In this document: positions 10,000 through 21,365 of the stretch, piece by piece
Numbering within the stretch: the first letter of the stretch is position 1
Layout of the letters: every line of letters starts with the position of its first letter
NCBI RefSeq assembly: GCF_001039355.2
Contig: NW_019773625.1
Location: 735,079-799,078, forward strand
Direction: 5' to 3'
Origin: Lingula anatina
Lineage: Eukaryota; Brachiopoda; Lingulata; Lingulida; Lingulidae
DNA length: 64,000 nt
Made by a program: the position numbers and the translations under genes
The notes under the pieces: generated by a model
The model's database searches: none
Told to the model about the DNA's origin: nothing
The model's input: only the letters and a program-made list of their open reading frames with translations

Positions 10000-11399
10000 A
10001 TGACTCTGCACAGACGTATGAGGCTTGTTTTTTGGTCTTTAATTCTTGTCTGTTCCGTCATTTTTCTAATTTTGTATTTTCTACTCAAAGTACCGAACAA
10101 TCTACAAGGGAATACAAGGGAAATTGCACGATCAGATGTGAAAACCTGCCGCAGTGGGTACGTATTTATGATAGATAATAATGTTATACGTTTTGAAAAT
10201 ATACATGTTTTTTCATCAGATTTTTTTCCGTATCATCGAGGTATGCAAAATGAACCAAAGCCGTCCACAGAATTACGTGCACGTTTTGGGATATTTTTAA
10301 TTAAGGGCGAAAAAAGAAACTCGATTTGTTTGCAAAGGAAACTTAAATTTTCTGGTGGTTATTTTTTCATGGTATTTTGCGGTACTTTCCTAGGGTAATG
10401 AACAGCAGCCAGTTGGCCCGCTACGAGGAGGCGTATAAAGCATGGAGGGCCAAACTCCCAAGAAGAAACGCTACATTCAACTGCACGCCAAAGAACCACG
10501 TTCTATTTCGCAAAGTTCACAAATGTGGTTCTACGACGCATGCCAGTATTTTTTTACGCTATGCTTTCATGAATAAACTCCAAGTTGTCCCATTTGGCTC
10601 TAAATTGTCTGCTGGTAAGAAATACGACATCATGGCTCATCACTGCGGTTTTGACGAAGCTCATTTCAGAAAGACAATGCCTAAGGACGTTTTTAAGATC
10701 GGTCTGGTTAGAGAACCGTTTTCTAAGTTTAAATCTGCGTTCTTTTATTATCAAAGGAGACTTGAATCAACCTTACCGTTTTCTAGTGACAACCATATGA
10801 AAGAATTTCTCATCAATTACGACAAATGGAGCAAATCCTTTAAGATTCCTCCTGGGATGAAGAGAAACAGTATGTCTCAAGAAATGGGGATGTATCACGA
10901 AAGTTTAAGGGACAATAAAACAAATCTGAAAGCGTTTTTGAATAAGCTGTCGAACTATTACGATTTTGTTGTAATTCTGGACAAAACGGACGAGGGTCTC
11001 GTTTTACTTCGACGTCGCCTGTGTTGGGATTTAAGAGACATTATCTACAGGAGAAAACTTACGGGAAAATACAATGCAGAGAGATTCGTTGACGGCGAAA
11101 TTATTGCCAGACATAAGACTTCTGATAGCGTAGACTTTGCTCTTTACGATTATTTCAAGAACAAATTAATAAGAGAAATAGGAAAACAGGGGAAGGACTT
11201 TTATGTGGAATTGAAATATTTCAAAGAGTTGAATGGACAAATAACAGAATTCTGTGCCCGACCTAAACCTGTAAGTGGCACTTCAATTTTGGAAGTTGAA
11301 CCTTCACCGTGGTCGGCAGGATTTACTGTGGACGATTGTTTTTGCTCACTCATGACTGATATTATTAAATTTAAACATTACATGAATGTGGGAAAATAA
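10000..11399 (+). CDS. Galactose-3-O-sulfotransferase family enzyme (GAL3ST-like), two exons
   Basis: Exons 10000-10157 and 10394-11399. The donor is AGTGG|GTACGT, the acceptor TTTCCTAG|GGTAATG, and phases match (GG+G gives Gly53), yielding 387 aa, near the family's usual 400-480. Residues 10-30 form a hydrophobic signal-anchor, so a type II Golgi membrane protein is predicted. The 5'-phosphosulfate loop is HVLFRKVHKCGSTT (88-101) and the 3'-phosphate motif is FKIGLVREPFSKFKSAF (153-169), in the order and spacing of GAL3ST enzymes, which sulfate position 3 of galactose on glycolipids or glycans using PAPS. The Lys-Cys-Gly-Ser-Thr variant differs from the usual Lys-Thr-Ala/Gly-Ser-Ser. The acceptor cannot be predicted. 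Its last 816 bases are duplicated immediately downstream. Confidence 0.85.
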
Positions 11400-11400
11400 A

Positions 11401-12215
11401 GTTGTCCCATTTGGCTCTAAAGTGTCCGCTGGTAAGAAATACGACATCATGGCTCATCACTGCGGTTTTGACGAAGCCCATTTCAGAAAGACGATGCCTA
11501 AGGACGTTTTTAAGATTGGTCTGGTTAGAGAACCCTTTTCTAAGTTTAAATCTGCGTACTTTTATTATCAAAGGAGACTTGAATCAACCTTACCGTTTTC
11601 TAGTGACTACCACCTGAAAGAATTTCTCATCAATTACGACAAATGGAGCAAATCCTTTAAGATTCCTCCTGGGATGAAGAGAAACAGTATGTCTCAAGAA
11701 ATGGGGATGTATCACGAAAGTTTAAGGGACAATAAAACAAATCTGAAAGCGTTTTTGAATAAACTGTCGAACTATTACGATTTTGTTGTAATTCTGGACA
11801 AAACGGACGAGGGTCTCGTTTTACTTCGACGTCGCCTGTGTTGGGATTTAAGAGACATTATCTACAGGAGAAAACTTACGGGAAAATACAGTGCAGAGAA
11901 CTTCGTTGACGGTGAGCTTATTGCCAGACATAAGACTTCTGATAGCGTAGACTTTGCACTTTACGATTATTTCAAGAACAAATTAATAAGAGAAATAGGA
12001 AAACAGGGGAAGGACTTTTATGTGGAATTGAAATATTTCAAAGAGTTGAATGGACAAATAACAGAATTCTGTGCCCGACCTAAACCTGTAAGTGGCACTT
12101 CAATTTTGGAAGTTGAACCTTCACCGTGGTCGGCAGGATTTACTGTGGACGATTGTTTTTGCTCACTCATGACTGATATTATTAAATTTAAACATTACAT
12201 GAATGTGGAAAAATA
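11401..12215 (+). pseudogene. 5'-truncated tandem duplicate of the GAL3ST-like gene
   Basis: Begins GTTGTCCCATTTGGC directly after the stop of the preceding gene and repeats bases 10584-11400 at roughly 98% identity, down to an in-frame stop at about 12215. It corresponds to residues 117-387 of the upstream gene. It therefore lacks the signal-anchor and the phosphosulfate loop, has no plausible own start, and lies one frame off the upstream ORF. The open frame is preserved, and differences include several replacements (Phe to Tyr, His-Met to Tyr-... near residue 192, Arg to Asn, Ile to Leu). The preserved frame suggests it was recently part of a full paralogue, or that assembly fused two paralogues. 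Confidence 0.8.
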
Positions 12216-13137
12216 AAAAATACGCTTGGTGTATAATCATTGTCTGTGCTATCTTTATCTTGAACATTTTCATGAACTAAATGAGACCTTAAATGACCAT
12301 CAATTATATCGAATTCTAAAACAAAACTCAAAACTCATTTATTTCATTGATTCGTACAGACGAATTGAGGATATGAATGCTTCCTATACCTAATTCTGTT
12401 TTGCTATTGTTTTAAAGATTAACATGAACGTGCTATCAAAGATACATATTACTTTAGGCTAATAAAAATATGCCCAAGCCCAATATTATTATTTGCAATA
12501 AAAAGTGTGATGTCTTTGGTGAATGTGCAATTTCCAAATTTTAACATATATTAGAAATAAATCTGAACAGTGGTACATAATTTCTATGCATTTTTTCCTA
12601 GATGACCGCGATTATACAGTAAGAAGCTATAATTAGGGTAGGGTAGGGTAATTATGAAGAAAATCAACAGGTGCTTTCTGATGCAAGACTTGATGCTAAA
12701 GGTGAAGTCTTCATTGTCATCGAATGGTATCGGTGGCGAGTTGTTTTCCATTTGATTAAGGCGGTACGATCTCAAATCTCAGCAGGTGGGCCTACATTGT
12801 ACTGTATACATTATTGGGGCTAAAATTTCGTCAATTGTTACAATATATACCTTTGCATCGTGGTATTATGCGAGGTTGTTTCCTGTAATTTGTAGTTTAT
12901 GGTGTAATTGATGATAAATTGTATTGCATGACAGTTACTGGTACACGTACATGTACATTGTACATGAGCATATTTGCTGGCCAGTTTATGATAAATTAAT
13001 TGAGTGATGCGCTTAATCCAAGTATGTTTCACATCTGGCTTTAGAGAGAATGGCGAATGTGATCTTAAAATGACAGTGTCAGTGAACAAAATAGGGACAG
13101 TCGGTCATCCGGGCACTTTACCTTAGTAACCGGCATC
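12216..13137. other. Intergenic
   Basis: Nothing coding is supported. A pentamer run TAGGGTAGGGTAGGG occurs at about 12634-12650. AATAAA-type signals at about 12498 and 12555 could end the GAL3ST transcript. ACATGTACATGTAC words occur near 12950-12966. Confidence 0.5.
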
Positions 13138-14993
13138 TGGGGTAAAACAAATCGGGCAACATGGCGGATCGCATTGACTTCTATGTAAAAGTTGGCAGGC
13201 TTTATCCGAAGATATCATACTTCACAGTGCCTGACCACTTGTGTCAGTGAGGATGAGTTATTTACCTGGTTGATTTCCTTTACAGGCTTTTGTAATTAGC
13301 TGCTGCACACCTGGTTAAGAGATAAAATCGGCCTTAACTGCCGATCGTTATCTGTGATCAGGAATCTTACAGTAGTAGATTGCAAAGACTCATTTGCTTA
13401 CCTGGATGAGCATAATATTCACATCTCATTGAAAAGAAAACCATATGGAAGCAACTGATATTATCAAGGAAGGTTTCAATTGTACTAATAACTGTTGACG
13501 TTGCATATTGCTGACACATATGACGGGTACATTTTGCAGGTCTACTGAAGTGAACCGGTCCTTTTATCTCTCAGGCACGTACAAAAGTTAAATGGTGGAA
13601 GCTTGCTGTGTACCAGGTGACACTACCAACACATTAATAAAATCTAATGGGATTTGTTAAATTTCAAAGATCAACGGAAAAGTAAACGACTGTTGCAGGC
13701 TATAGGTCGTGCAAACGTGACTAAAGACGAGATTGTTGATCGAAACAAGATTTGGTCGTAGCTATACATGCACTACAAGATTTGTGTATGTGTGTATAGT
13801 TCATTTTATTATAGATAAGGAGAAAGTCATTGTACCTTGTTTGGTATTTATGTTTTTCATTTGTTACAGAAATTAATTAGTACATGTAGTAGTTACAAGA
13901 AATTGAGATTGCATCTTGTTTTGGCATGTGTGACGGTATATCAATTCGTATAGTTAAAATTAATGGGCTATAATGTCAAACTTTTTTGTTGTAAGTTATT
14001 GATGGCGTCATAAAGGTAAGAAAAAATATGTACGTCAACATACTGTATTGACAAACCTGGGAGGTAATGTCTAAATCTTTAAGTTATCAAAGTAAAATTT
14101 TTAAAAAGTTGCCATAGATAAAGCGACCTTAACTGTTAAAATAACATACAGCTTTATTGCCGTGTTTGTTATTCAATTTAATTTTAATCTTGTACGTTTT
14201 GAAACTTAACGTTCTCTCTTCCATGATATTTTGCCCGAAAAGTGCACAATAAGATTGTAAACACTCATATGACGCGTAGCTGCCAATATTAATACAGGTA
14301 ACACAACGTGTCTTCTCTTCCAAAAAGTTGGCAAGCAACTGTTTATGCTGTCCTTCCAGGCTTGCATTAATATACATATGAACTGTATACAGACCAAAGA
14401 GGCCATGGGACCGATGACATTGCCCCTATCCCGTTCCCCAGGCTATTGCAGCAGCAGGTGATTAAATCACAATTTGTAGAAATCTTATTCTAATAACATC
14501 TCAGTGTTGCACATTTCCCAGGCCTTTCTTACGATCCACGTTCTAAGAAGCCATTCCTATTTCACTACCAGTACCTCATGTACATGTACAGGTACTTATT
14601 GTGGACATTTGCGTATGCAATTAAGACCAATTTTATCCCGTAACAAGTTAAACAGTAGCTTATTACAAAGGCCTGCTAACTCAATAGTCCAGGTAAATGA
14701 TTCAACGCGCCAGACACAAAAGGTCAAGCACTGCCTTTGCAAAATATCTTCTGCTGTAAAATTCCCGATCACAGATAACGATCGGCAGTTATATTAAGGA
14801 CGATTTTATCTCTTAACCAGGTGTGCAGCGGCTAATTACGAAAGCCTGTAAAGGAAATCAACCAGGTAAATAACTCATCCTCACTGACACAAGTGGTCAA
14901 GCACTGTGAAGAATGATATCTTCGGACAAAGTCTGCCAACTTTTACATAGAAGTCAATGCGATCCGCCATGTTGCCCGATTTGTTTTACCCCA
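13138..14993. mobile_element. 1.86-kb element with long terminal inverted repeats
   Basis: The left end begins TGGGGTAAAACAAATCGGGC and the right end is its inverse. The arms extend about 230 bases nearly uninterrupted (13138-13370 versus 14760-14993) and continue, less well, to about 13420 and 14685. The arms contain AACATGGCGGATCGCATTG near the tips. The interior (~1.2 kb) has no transposase-like frame, so this is a non-autonomous foldback/MITE-type element. No clear target duplication. Alternatively an inverted segmental duplication, but the symmetric tips favour an element. Confidence 0.7.
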
Positions 14994-15172
14994 TTTTGGC
15001 CAAAATGAACAGTTGTTATCCCTTTATCTTTGAAGGTACATGTACCCACTTCACCTTCACCTCCCTCATTGTGTCATGAGTGAAACCAGGCAAATCTAAC
15101 AAATTTTCTACACACTATTTTCCTGTAAATTAAATTTAACCATTTATTTATCAGATAACATGTTCCACCAGA

Positions 15173-16851
15173 ATGTCATACTCCTCAGAATTTGATAGTA
15201 TATCTGAGACTGATCAGGGATCACTTGAGGAGCATTCGGGCAGTGAGTCAACTGTGAAGGAGAGTCCTAGTACAAGTATCTCCCTGCCTAGTGGTGATGG
15301 TACCCTGTCCACTGAGGAATCCATTCAGACTGTGATAGAAACTCCTGTTACTCCTCAGTAAGCTATATTTTGTAAGGTTAATAACAAATCTTATACCGTA
15401 GTAGATGTCAAGAACAATAAACCCAGATGACATCATCTTGCAACTCCTGTGCTTTCAAGTAAAATCTTATAAATTCAGACTACTTATAATCTGTGGTAGT
15501 TACTTGATTTAGGCCAGAATTAAAATATTGCTTCTTTTGGCAGCTTGCATACCCTTTTGATGTGTATATTGTTTGTGCTTATTACAATATCCTTCACCTT
15601 TGAACTTATCATTTCAAACAAATCTTTGAGAATATTTTTACTATATTTATCAGCAGGTATTATAATGAAATACATAAGAAAACTTTGCCTAAATTTTTAC
15701 AAGAATTATCAAGTATTTTGAACATATTTTCCAATCCTACAGTGCGAAGGTTATGTAAATATCTTAAATGTACATAATTATTTTATTTTTTTCTAGCCAA
15801 ACTAGACAGTCAGTTGCCAGTAGACCATATGGGACACCTTTCACAGATTCACCCGCTGCCAATTACCAGGATGAAACTTTTGAAACTCTCTCTCCCACCT
15901 ACAGCAGTGGAAAGTATACCAGCTCGTTTGAGTCGCCTGGGGCTGGTTTTCAGACTCCTGATGTCCTGGTACATCTATGGGCTCATTTCCAATAAAAATA
16001 TCTTTCTACATAGAGTGATCCAACTCTGCGGTGAATGCAATCAGTTTAACAGACTAACACGTCTCCTGTTCTTTCCATCGTACTCATATAATCACCAGTG
16101 ATCCGTATTCTACTCAGAGACATTTAATCTGTTAATTGAATTGCATTCAGTGAGAGTTGGATTGATTTACGTAGAATGATAGTTTCATTTGGAATGAATC
16201 TCAATACTTCATTTTTTGGTGCAACGCCAAGTTTTTTTTTATTGCTAAGTAGATTATGTTTTTCAGTATTTAGAATAAATGATTACTATTTTTAAGCTGA
16301 AATGAATTATTGTTAAAATTTTTGTATAATAATGTTAATGCATGTATATTTGCATACAGTCTAGTAAATAAAATTTTATTACTTTTCAGGATCTATCTGG
16401 CAAAGAAGCCAGACAAGACTTTTTAGTGAGAAAATTGGAACTCCTTCAGATGAAACCCAGAAAAGACAAAGGCAGTTCGTCTAAGCAGAAAGGTGTAATA
16501 TTTGCTGTAGCCATCACCCTTTAAATTGTTACAGTAGAAAAATGATGTACTAATATATTTGCTACCTTGGTACAGTTTTTCAGTAAATTTTATACTCACT
16601 GCATTCAGTATTTGACTCGTAATTTGTGTCAAATGAGTTAGGGGAGAGGTTATAATGTTTTTGAACACTTACATGTTGTGTAGTCTAAACAATTTTTCTT
16701 TTTTTTTTTACATGATCAATCTGTTTTAAATTAATAGATGTGGGATTAGGCAGGTCGGGAAGATCCTTTATAAACAAGAAAGTGAAGCTTCTAAAACAGT
16801 ATACAAAAGAAGGACAGACAAAAGCAGGACAGACACCTGGTACTTGTGCGA
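15173..16851 (+). pseudogene. C8orf48-like gene, partial first copy (exons 1-4)
   Basis: Exons 15173-15357, 15797-15968, 16390-16492 and 16738-16851 (cut inside exon 4 by the N). Splice sites and phases are those of the complete model at 17384-21365 and the encoded residues agree. It is labelled pseudogene only because it is truncated in this sequence; the cut coincides with an assembly join, so a broken gene is not the preferred reading. Confidence 0.7.
16018..16162. mobile_element. MITE in intron 2 (first copy)
   Basis: Inverted termini ATCCAACTCTGCGGTGAATG and the near-inverse CATTCAGTGAGAGTTGGAT. A second inner palindromic core, GAATGCAATCAGTTTAACAG, relates it to the elements at 31848-32114 and 42498-42750. 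The equivalent in the second copy is 18131-18276. Confidence 0.6.
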
Positions 16852-16886
16852 NGTGGCGGGAGGAGTGGGCTCATATCCATCACCCC

Positions 16887-17240
16887 TTAAAGGGATAACA
16901 ACTGTTCCAACGATATCCATATTTCACAATAAATACATTGTAAATAACTCATAGAAATACAATAAATTCTATTTTTACCCCGAAAATGGCGGTTAACACA
17001 ATTATTTTGGAATTTCTGCTTGCCGTCACATCACCTGACCTCCATAGATGGCTACACTCTGTAATTATCTCTTAAGAAATTATTACAAAAAACCAAACTT
17101 TTTAGAAAAAAAAATATGGACTAATTATGAATTATGTGGGAATGGATTCCTTTACCATATTGGTAAGCATGGGGAAATTGTTCTTTACCCCAGGAAAATT
17201 CATATTTTGGCCAAAATGAACAGTTGTTATCCCTTTAAAC
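16887..17240. mobile_element. ~350-bp inverted-repeat element, AAAGGGATAACAACTGTTC termini
   Basis: TTAAAGGGATAACAACTGTTC at the left end is matched by its reverse complement at about 17219-17240. It includes a GAAAATGGCGGTTAAC segment. It lies between the contig join at 16852 and the second gene copy. The right arm is also present upstream of the first copy at 15007-15027, so the element may be disrupted there by the 1.86-kb element. Confidence 0.5.
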
Positions 17241-17383
17241 TTTGAAGGTACATGTACCCACTACACCTTCACCTCCCTCATTGTGTCATGAGTGAAACCA
17301 GGCAAATTAACAAATTTTCTACACACTATTTTCCTGTAAATTAAATTTAACCATTTATTTATCAGATAACATGTTCCACCAGA

Positions 17384-20300
17384 ATGTCATACTCCTCAGA
17401 ATTTGATAGTATATCTGAGACTGATCAGGGATCACTTGAGGAGCATTCGGGCAGTGAGTCAACTGTGAAGGAGAGTCCTAGTACAAGTATCTCCCTGCCT
17501 AGTGGTGATGGTACCCTGTCCACTGAGGAATCCATTCAGACTGTGATAGAAACTCCTGTTACTCCTCAGTAAGCTACTGTATATTTTATAAGGTTAATAA
17601 TATAGCGTATACCGTACCAGATGTCAAGAACAATAAACCTGGATGTGGTGTTTTTTCACATAAATGAATGAGAGAGACTGTGGCAGACTGTGCCGTAAAT
17701 TTTCAACTTACTGGCCAATCAGATCTCCAGTTTCCTAAAATCTACAGGTCCAAATCTGAACCTAGAATGGTGTCTGACCATTTTATTAGTAGGTATTACA
17801 TGAAGCATAAATTGAAACATTGTCTAGTATCTTGAGCAGATTTTCCGATCCTAGAGTGTATGAGTTATGAAAACATCTTAAATATACATGATTATTTGAT
17901 TTTTTTGTAGCCAAACTAGACAGTCAGTTGCCAGTAGACCATATGGGACACCTTTCACAGATTCACCCGCTGCCAATTACCAGGATGAAACTTTTGAAAC
18001 TCTCTCTCCCACCTACAGCAGTGGAAAGTATACCAGCTCGTTTGAGTCGCCTGGGGCTGGTTTTCAGACTCCTGATGTCCTGGTACATCTATGGGCTCAT
18101 TCCCAATAAAAATATCTTTCTACATTGAGTGATCCAACTCTGCGGTGAATGCAATCAGTTTAACAGACTAACACGTCTCCTGTTCTTTCCATCGTACTCA
18201 TATAATCACCAGTGATCCGTATTCTACTCAGAGACATTTAATCTGTTAATTGAATTGCATTCAGTGAGAGTTGGATTGATTTACGTAGAATGATAGTTTC
18301 ATTTGGAATGAATCTTAATACTTCATTTTTTGGTGCAACGCCAAGTTTTTTTTTTATTGCTAAATAGATTATGTTTTTCAGTATTTAGAATAAATGATTA
18401 CTATTTTTAAGCTGAAATGAATTATTGTTAAAATTTTTGTATAATAATGTTAATGCATGTATATTTGCATACAGTCTAGTAAATAAAATTGTATTACTTT
18501 TCAGGATCTATCTGGCAAAGAAGCCAGACAAGACTTTTTAGTGAGAAAATTGGAACTCCTTCAGATGAAACCCAGAAAAGACAAAGGCAGTTCGTCTAAG
18601 CAGAAAGGTGTAATATTTGCTGTAGCCATCACCCTTTAAATTGTTACAGTAGAAAAATGATGTACTAATATATTTGCTACCTTGGTACAGTTTTTCAGTA
18701 AATTTTATACTCACTGCATTCAGTATTTGACTCGTAATTTGTGTCAAATGAGTTAGGGGAGAGGTTATAATGTTTTTGAACACTTACATGTTGTGTAGTC
18801 TAAACAATTTTTCTTTTTTTTTTTACATGATCAATCTGTTTTAAATTAATAGATGTGGGATTAGGCAGGTCGGGAAGGTCCTTTATAAACAAGAAAGTGA
18901 AGCTTCTAAAACAGTATACAAAAGAAGGACAGACAAAAGCAGGACAGACACCTGGTACTTGTGCTACTTCAGAAAAGTTGGAATTCAGAGATGAGAATCC
19001 AGGAGCAGCTGGTGACATAACAGTTCCATTTGGTTCTGCCTTGCAGAGACTGAAGATGGACAATTTTATGCATGATTTGAAGCAGGTAGTATATCACCAA
19101 AAATAAATAAATAAAAGAAAAAAAAACAAGTAGATGTTAATTTAGGAAATGCCTTGTACTAAATAGTGGGTAATTTACTAGTAGGTGTGTTCACAGTCAG
19201 TAATGAATTATCTTCATTAGCATTGTTATATTATTCTTTAAGTTTTTAATGCCATTCTTCAAAAATATTGAACTAGTTTTCTATTGCTGCTCAAATAAAT
19301 ATTGTTTTATGATTGAAAAAATCTTTTTTAGGCTTCCTCAGCTGAAATTCATGATGTTAACACATGTCAGGCATGTCTGTGAGTATCTCTTTCCCCATAC
19401 TTCCCTCCCTCCGTCTTTCTCTTTTTCAAGCTCACATTTGTGTTTTAAAATCTAATGTAATACAGCACAATGCAATACAATTGCAAGAACTATGTAATTG
19501 CAAAATCCTAATTCAACCTAATTTATTTTTTATACATTAGGAAACATAATGAAGAAGCTTCGAGGATCGAATTTTTAAAACAAAAACTGTCCATTGTTCA
19601 CAATAAAGCAGTACAAGAAAAACTAGAGGAGCATTTGTATTTGAGGGTAAACAAGAATTGTAATGGGCATTGTAACTGACAAAGAATTAAATTGTTTTTC
19701 TCAGGTGTACTGATATGAGTGAGTTGCCTACTTGTGTCCACAGCATGTATATCAGCAGAAAATATTAAAATTATTAATTTAAAACATNNNNNNNNNNNNN
19801 NNNNNNNNNNNNNNNNNNNNNNNNNNNNNNNNNNNNNNATTACTTTTCAGGATCTATCTGGCAAAGAAGCCAGACAAGACTTTTTAGTGAGAAAATTGGA
19901 ACTCCTTCAGATGAAACCCAGAAAAGACAAAGGCAGTTCGTCTAAGCAGAAAGGTGTAATATTTGCTGTAGCCATCACCCTTTAAATTGTTACAGTAGAA
20001 AAATGATGTACTAATATATTTGCTACCTTGGTACAGTTTTTCAGTAAATTTTATACTCACTGCATTCAGTATTTGACTCGTAATTTGTGTCAAATGAGTT
20101 AGGGGAGAGGTTATAATGTTTTTGAACACTTACATGTTGTGTAGTCTAAACAATTTTTCTTTTTTTTTTTACATGATCAATCTGTTTTAAATTAATAGAT
20201 GTGGGATTAGGCAGGTCGGGAAGATCCTTTATAAACAAGAAAGTGAAGCTTCTAAAACAGTATACAAAAGAAGGACAGACAAAAGCAGGACAGACACCTG

Positions 20301-21365
20301 GTACTTGTGCGACTTCAGAAAAGTTGGAATTCAGAGATGAGAATCCAGGAGCAGCTGGTGACATAACAGTTCCATTTGGTTCTGCCTTGCAGAGACTGAA
20401 GATGGACAATTTTATGCATGATTTGAAGCAGGTAGTATATCACCAAAAATAAATAAATAAAAGAAAAAAAAACAAGTAGATGTTAATTTAGGAAATGCCT
20501 TGTACTAAATAGTGGGTAATTTACTAGTAGGTGTGTTCACAGTCAGTAATGAATTATCTTCATTAGCATTGTTATATTATTCTTTAAGTTTTTAATGCCA
20601 TTCTTCAAAAATATTGAACTAGTTTTCTATTGCTGCTCAAATAAATATTGTTTTATGATTGAAAAAATCTTTTTTAGGCTTCCTCAGCTGAAATTCATGA
20701 TGTTAACACATGTCAGGCATGTCTGTGAGTATCTCTTTCCCCATACTTCCCTCCCTCCGTCTTTCTCTTTTTCAAGCTCACATTTGTGTTTTAAAATCTA
20801 ATGTAATACAGCACAATGCAATACAATTGCAAGAACTATGTAATTGCAAAGTCCTAATTCAAACTAATTTATTTTTTATACATTAGGAAACATAATGAAG
20901 AAGCTTCGAGGATCGAATTTTTAAAACAAAAACTGTCCATTGTTCACAATAAAGCAGTACAAGAAAAACTAGAGGAGCATTTGTATTTGAGGGTAAGCAA
21001 GAATTGTAATGGGCATTGTAACTGACAAAGAATTAAATTGTTTTTCTCAGGTGTACTGATATGAGTGAGTTGCCTACTTGTGTCCACAGCATGTATATCA
21101 GCAGAAAATATTAAAATTATTAATTTAAAACATTACTAAGCTCAGAATGATGGATGTGATAATAAAACGACATCACTATTGTTTATTCAATAGAAAATAC
21201 ATCAACACCTAACAATCAAAAAACTTTTTTCCTATTTATTTGTTCTAGGATCCTCTGACCCTGATAGGCAATATTATGAAAGACCTTCCCACATTACAAG
21301 ATAACCCAGAAGATATATGGGCCAGACTTAACGAGCCATTTGCAGAGCAGAAGGAAAACACCTGA
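17384..21365 (+). CDS. C8orf48-like conserved uncharacterised protein (best composite model)
   Basis: Exons: 17384-17568, 17911-18082, 18505-18607, 18853-19085, 19332-19378, 19541-19646, then across the gap 21249-21365; exons 3-6 recur at 19851-19953, 20199-20431, 20678-20724 and 20887-20992. All junctions are GT-AG with matching phases; the CDS is 963 bases, 320 aa. The N-terminal ~120 residues are Ser/Thr/Pro-rich and probably disordered; then comes a basic segment (about 170-200). The C-terminal half has a CQAC motif in exon 5, a charged helix (KHNEEASRIEFLKQ) and the ending LTLIGNIMKDLPTLQDNPED, then IWARLN. That C-terminus and the length recall vertebrate C8orf48, whose function is unknown; this is recognition from memory. 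A 5' acceptor just before the ATG implies an upstream non-coding or coding exon. Confidence 0.6.
18131..18276. mobile_element. MITE in intron 2 (second copy)
   Basis: Same element and position as 16018-16162, with near-identical termini. Confidence 0.6.
18493..19787 (+). repeat. 1.3-kb segment repeated at 19839-21133
   Basis: From ATTACTTTTCAGGATC to TTAATTTAAAACAT the sequence is repeated with only scattered substitutions after the 51-base N run. The first copy ends, and the second begins, exactly at that N run, as expected of two overlapping contigs that were not merged. Confidence 0.9.
19788..19838. other. Assembly gap (51 N)
   Basis: Unknown bases. Because the flanks overlap each other by ~1.3 kb, the true distance is probably negative. 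Confidence 0.95.
19839..21133 (+). repeat. Second copy of the 1.3-kb segment
   Basis: Counterpart of 18493-19787, carrying exons 3-6 again. Only this copy continues into exon 7 and the stop codon. Confidence 0.9.

Larger units (their letters stand above)
15001..16851 (+). repeat. First copy of the C8orf48-like locus (contig end duplication)
   Basis: Matches 17208-18964 from TTTTGGCCAAAATGAACAG to ACTTGTGCG, stopping exactly at the single N (16852). Exons are essentially identical between copies, introns 2-3 nearly so, but intron 1 is strongly diverged. Best read as an alternative haplotype or an overlapping contig rather than a second gene. Confidence 0.8.

Noticed and set aside
12634-12650. 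Telomere-like repeat
   Set aside because: The unit is the pentamer TAGGG, three times only, not the animal TTAGGG array.
16423-16668. 81-codon minus frames repeated at 16423, 18538 and 19884, and 87-codon minus frames at 18800 and 20146
   Set aside because: Repeated because the locus is repeated; they are antisense to exons 3 and 4 of the C8orf48-like gene and their flanking introns.
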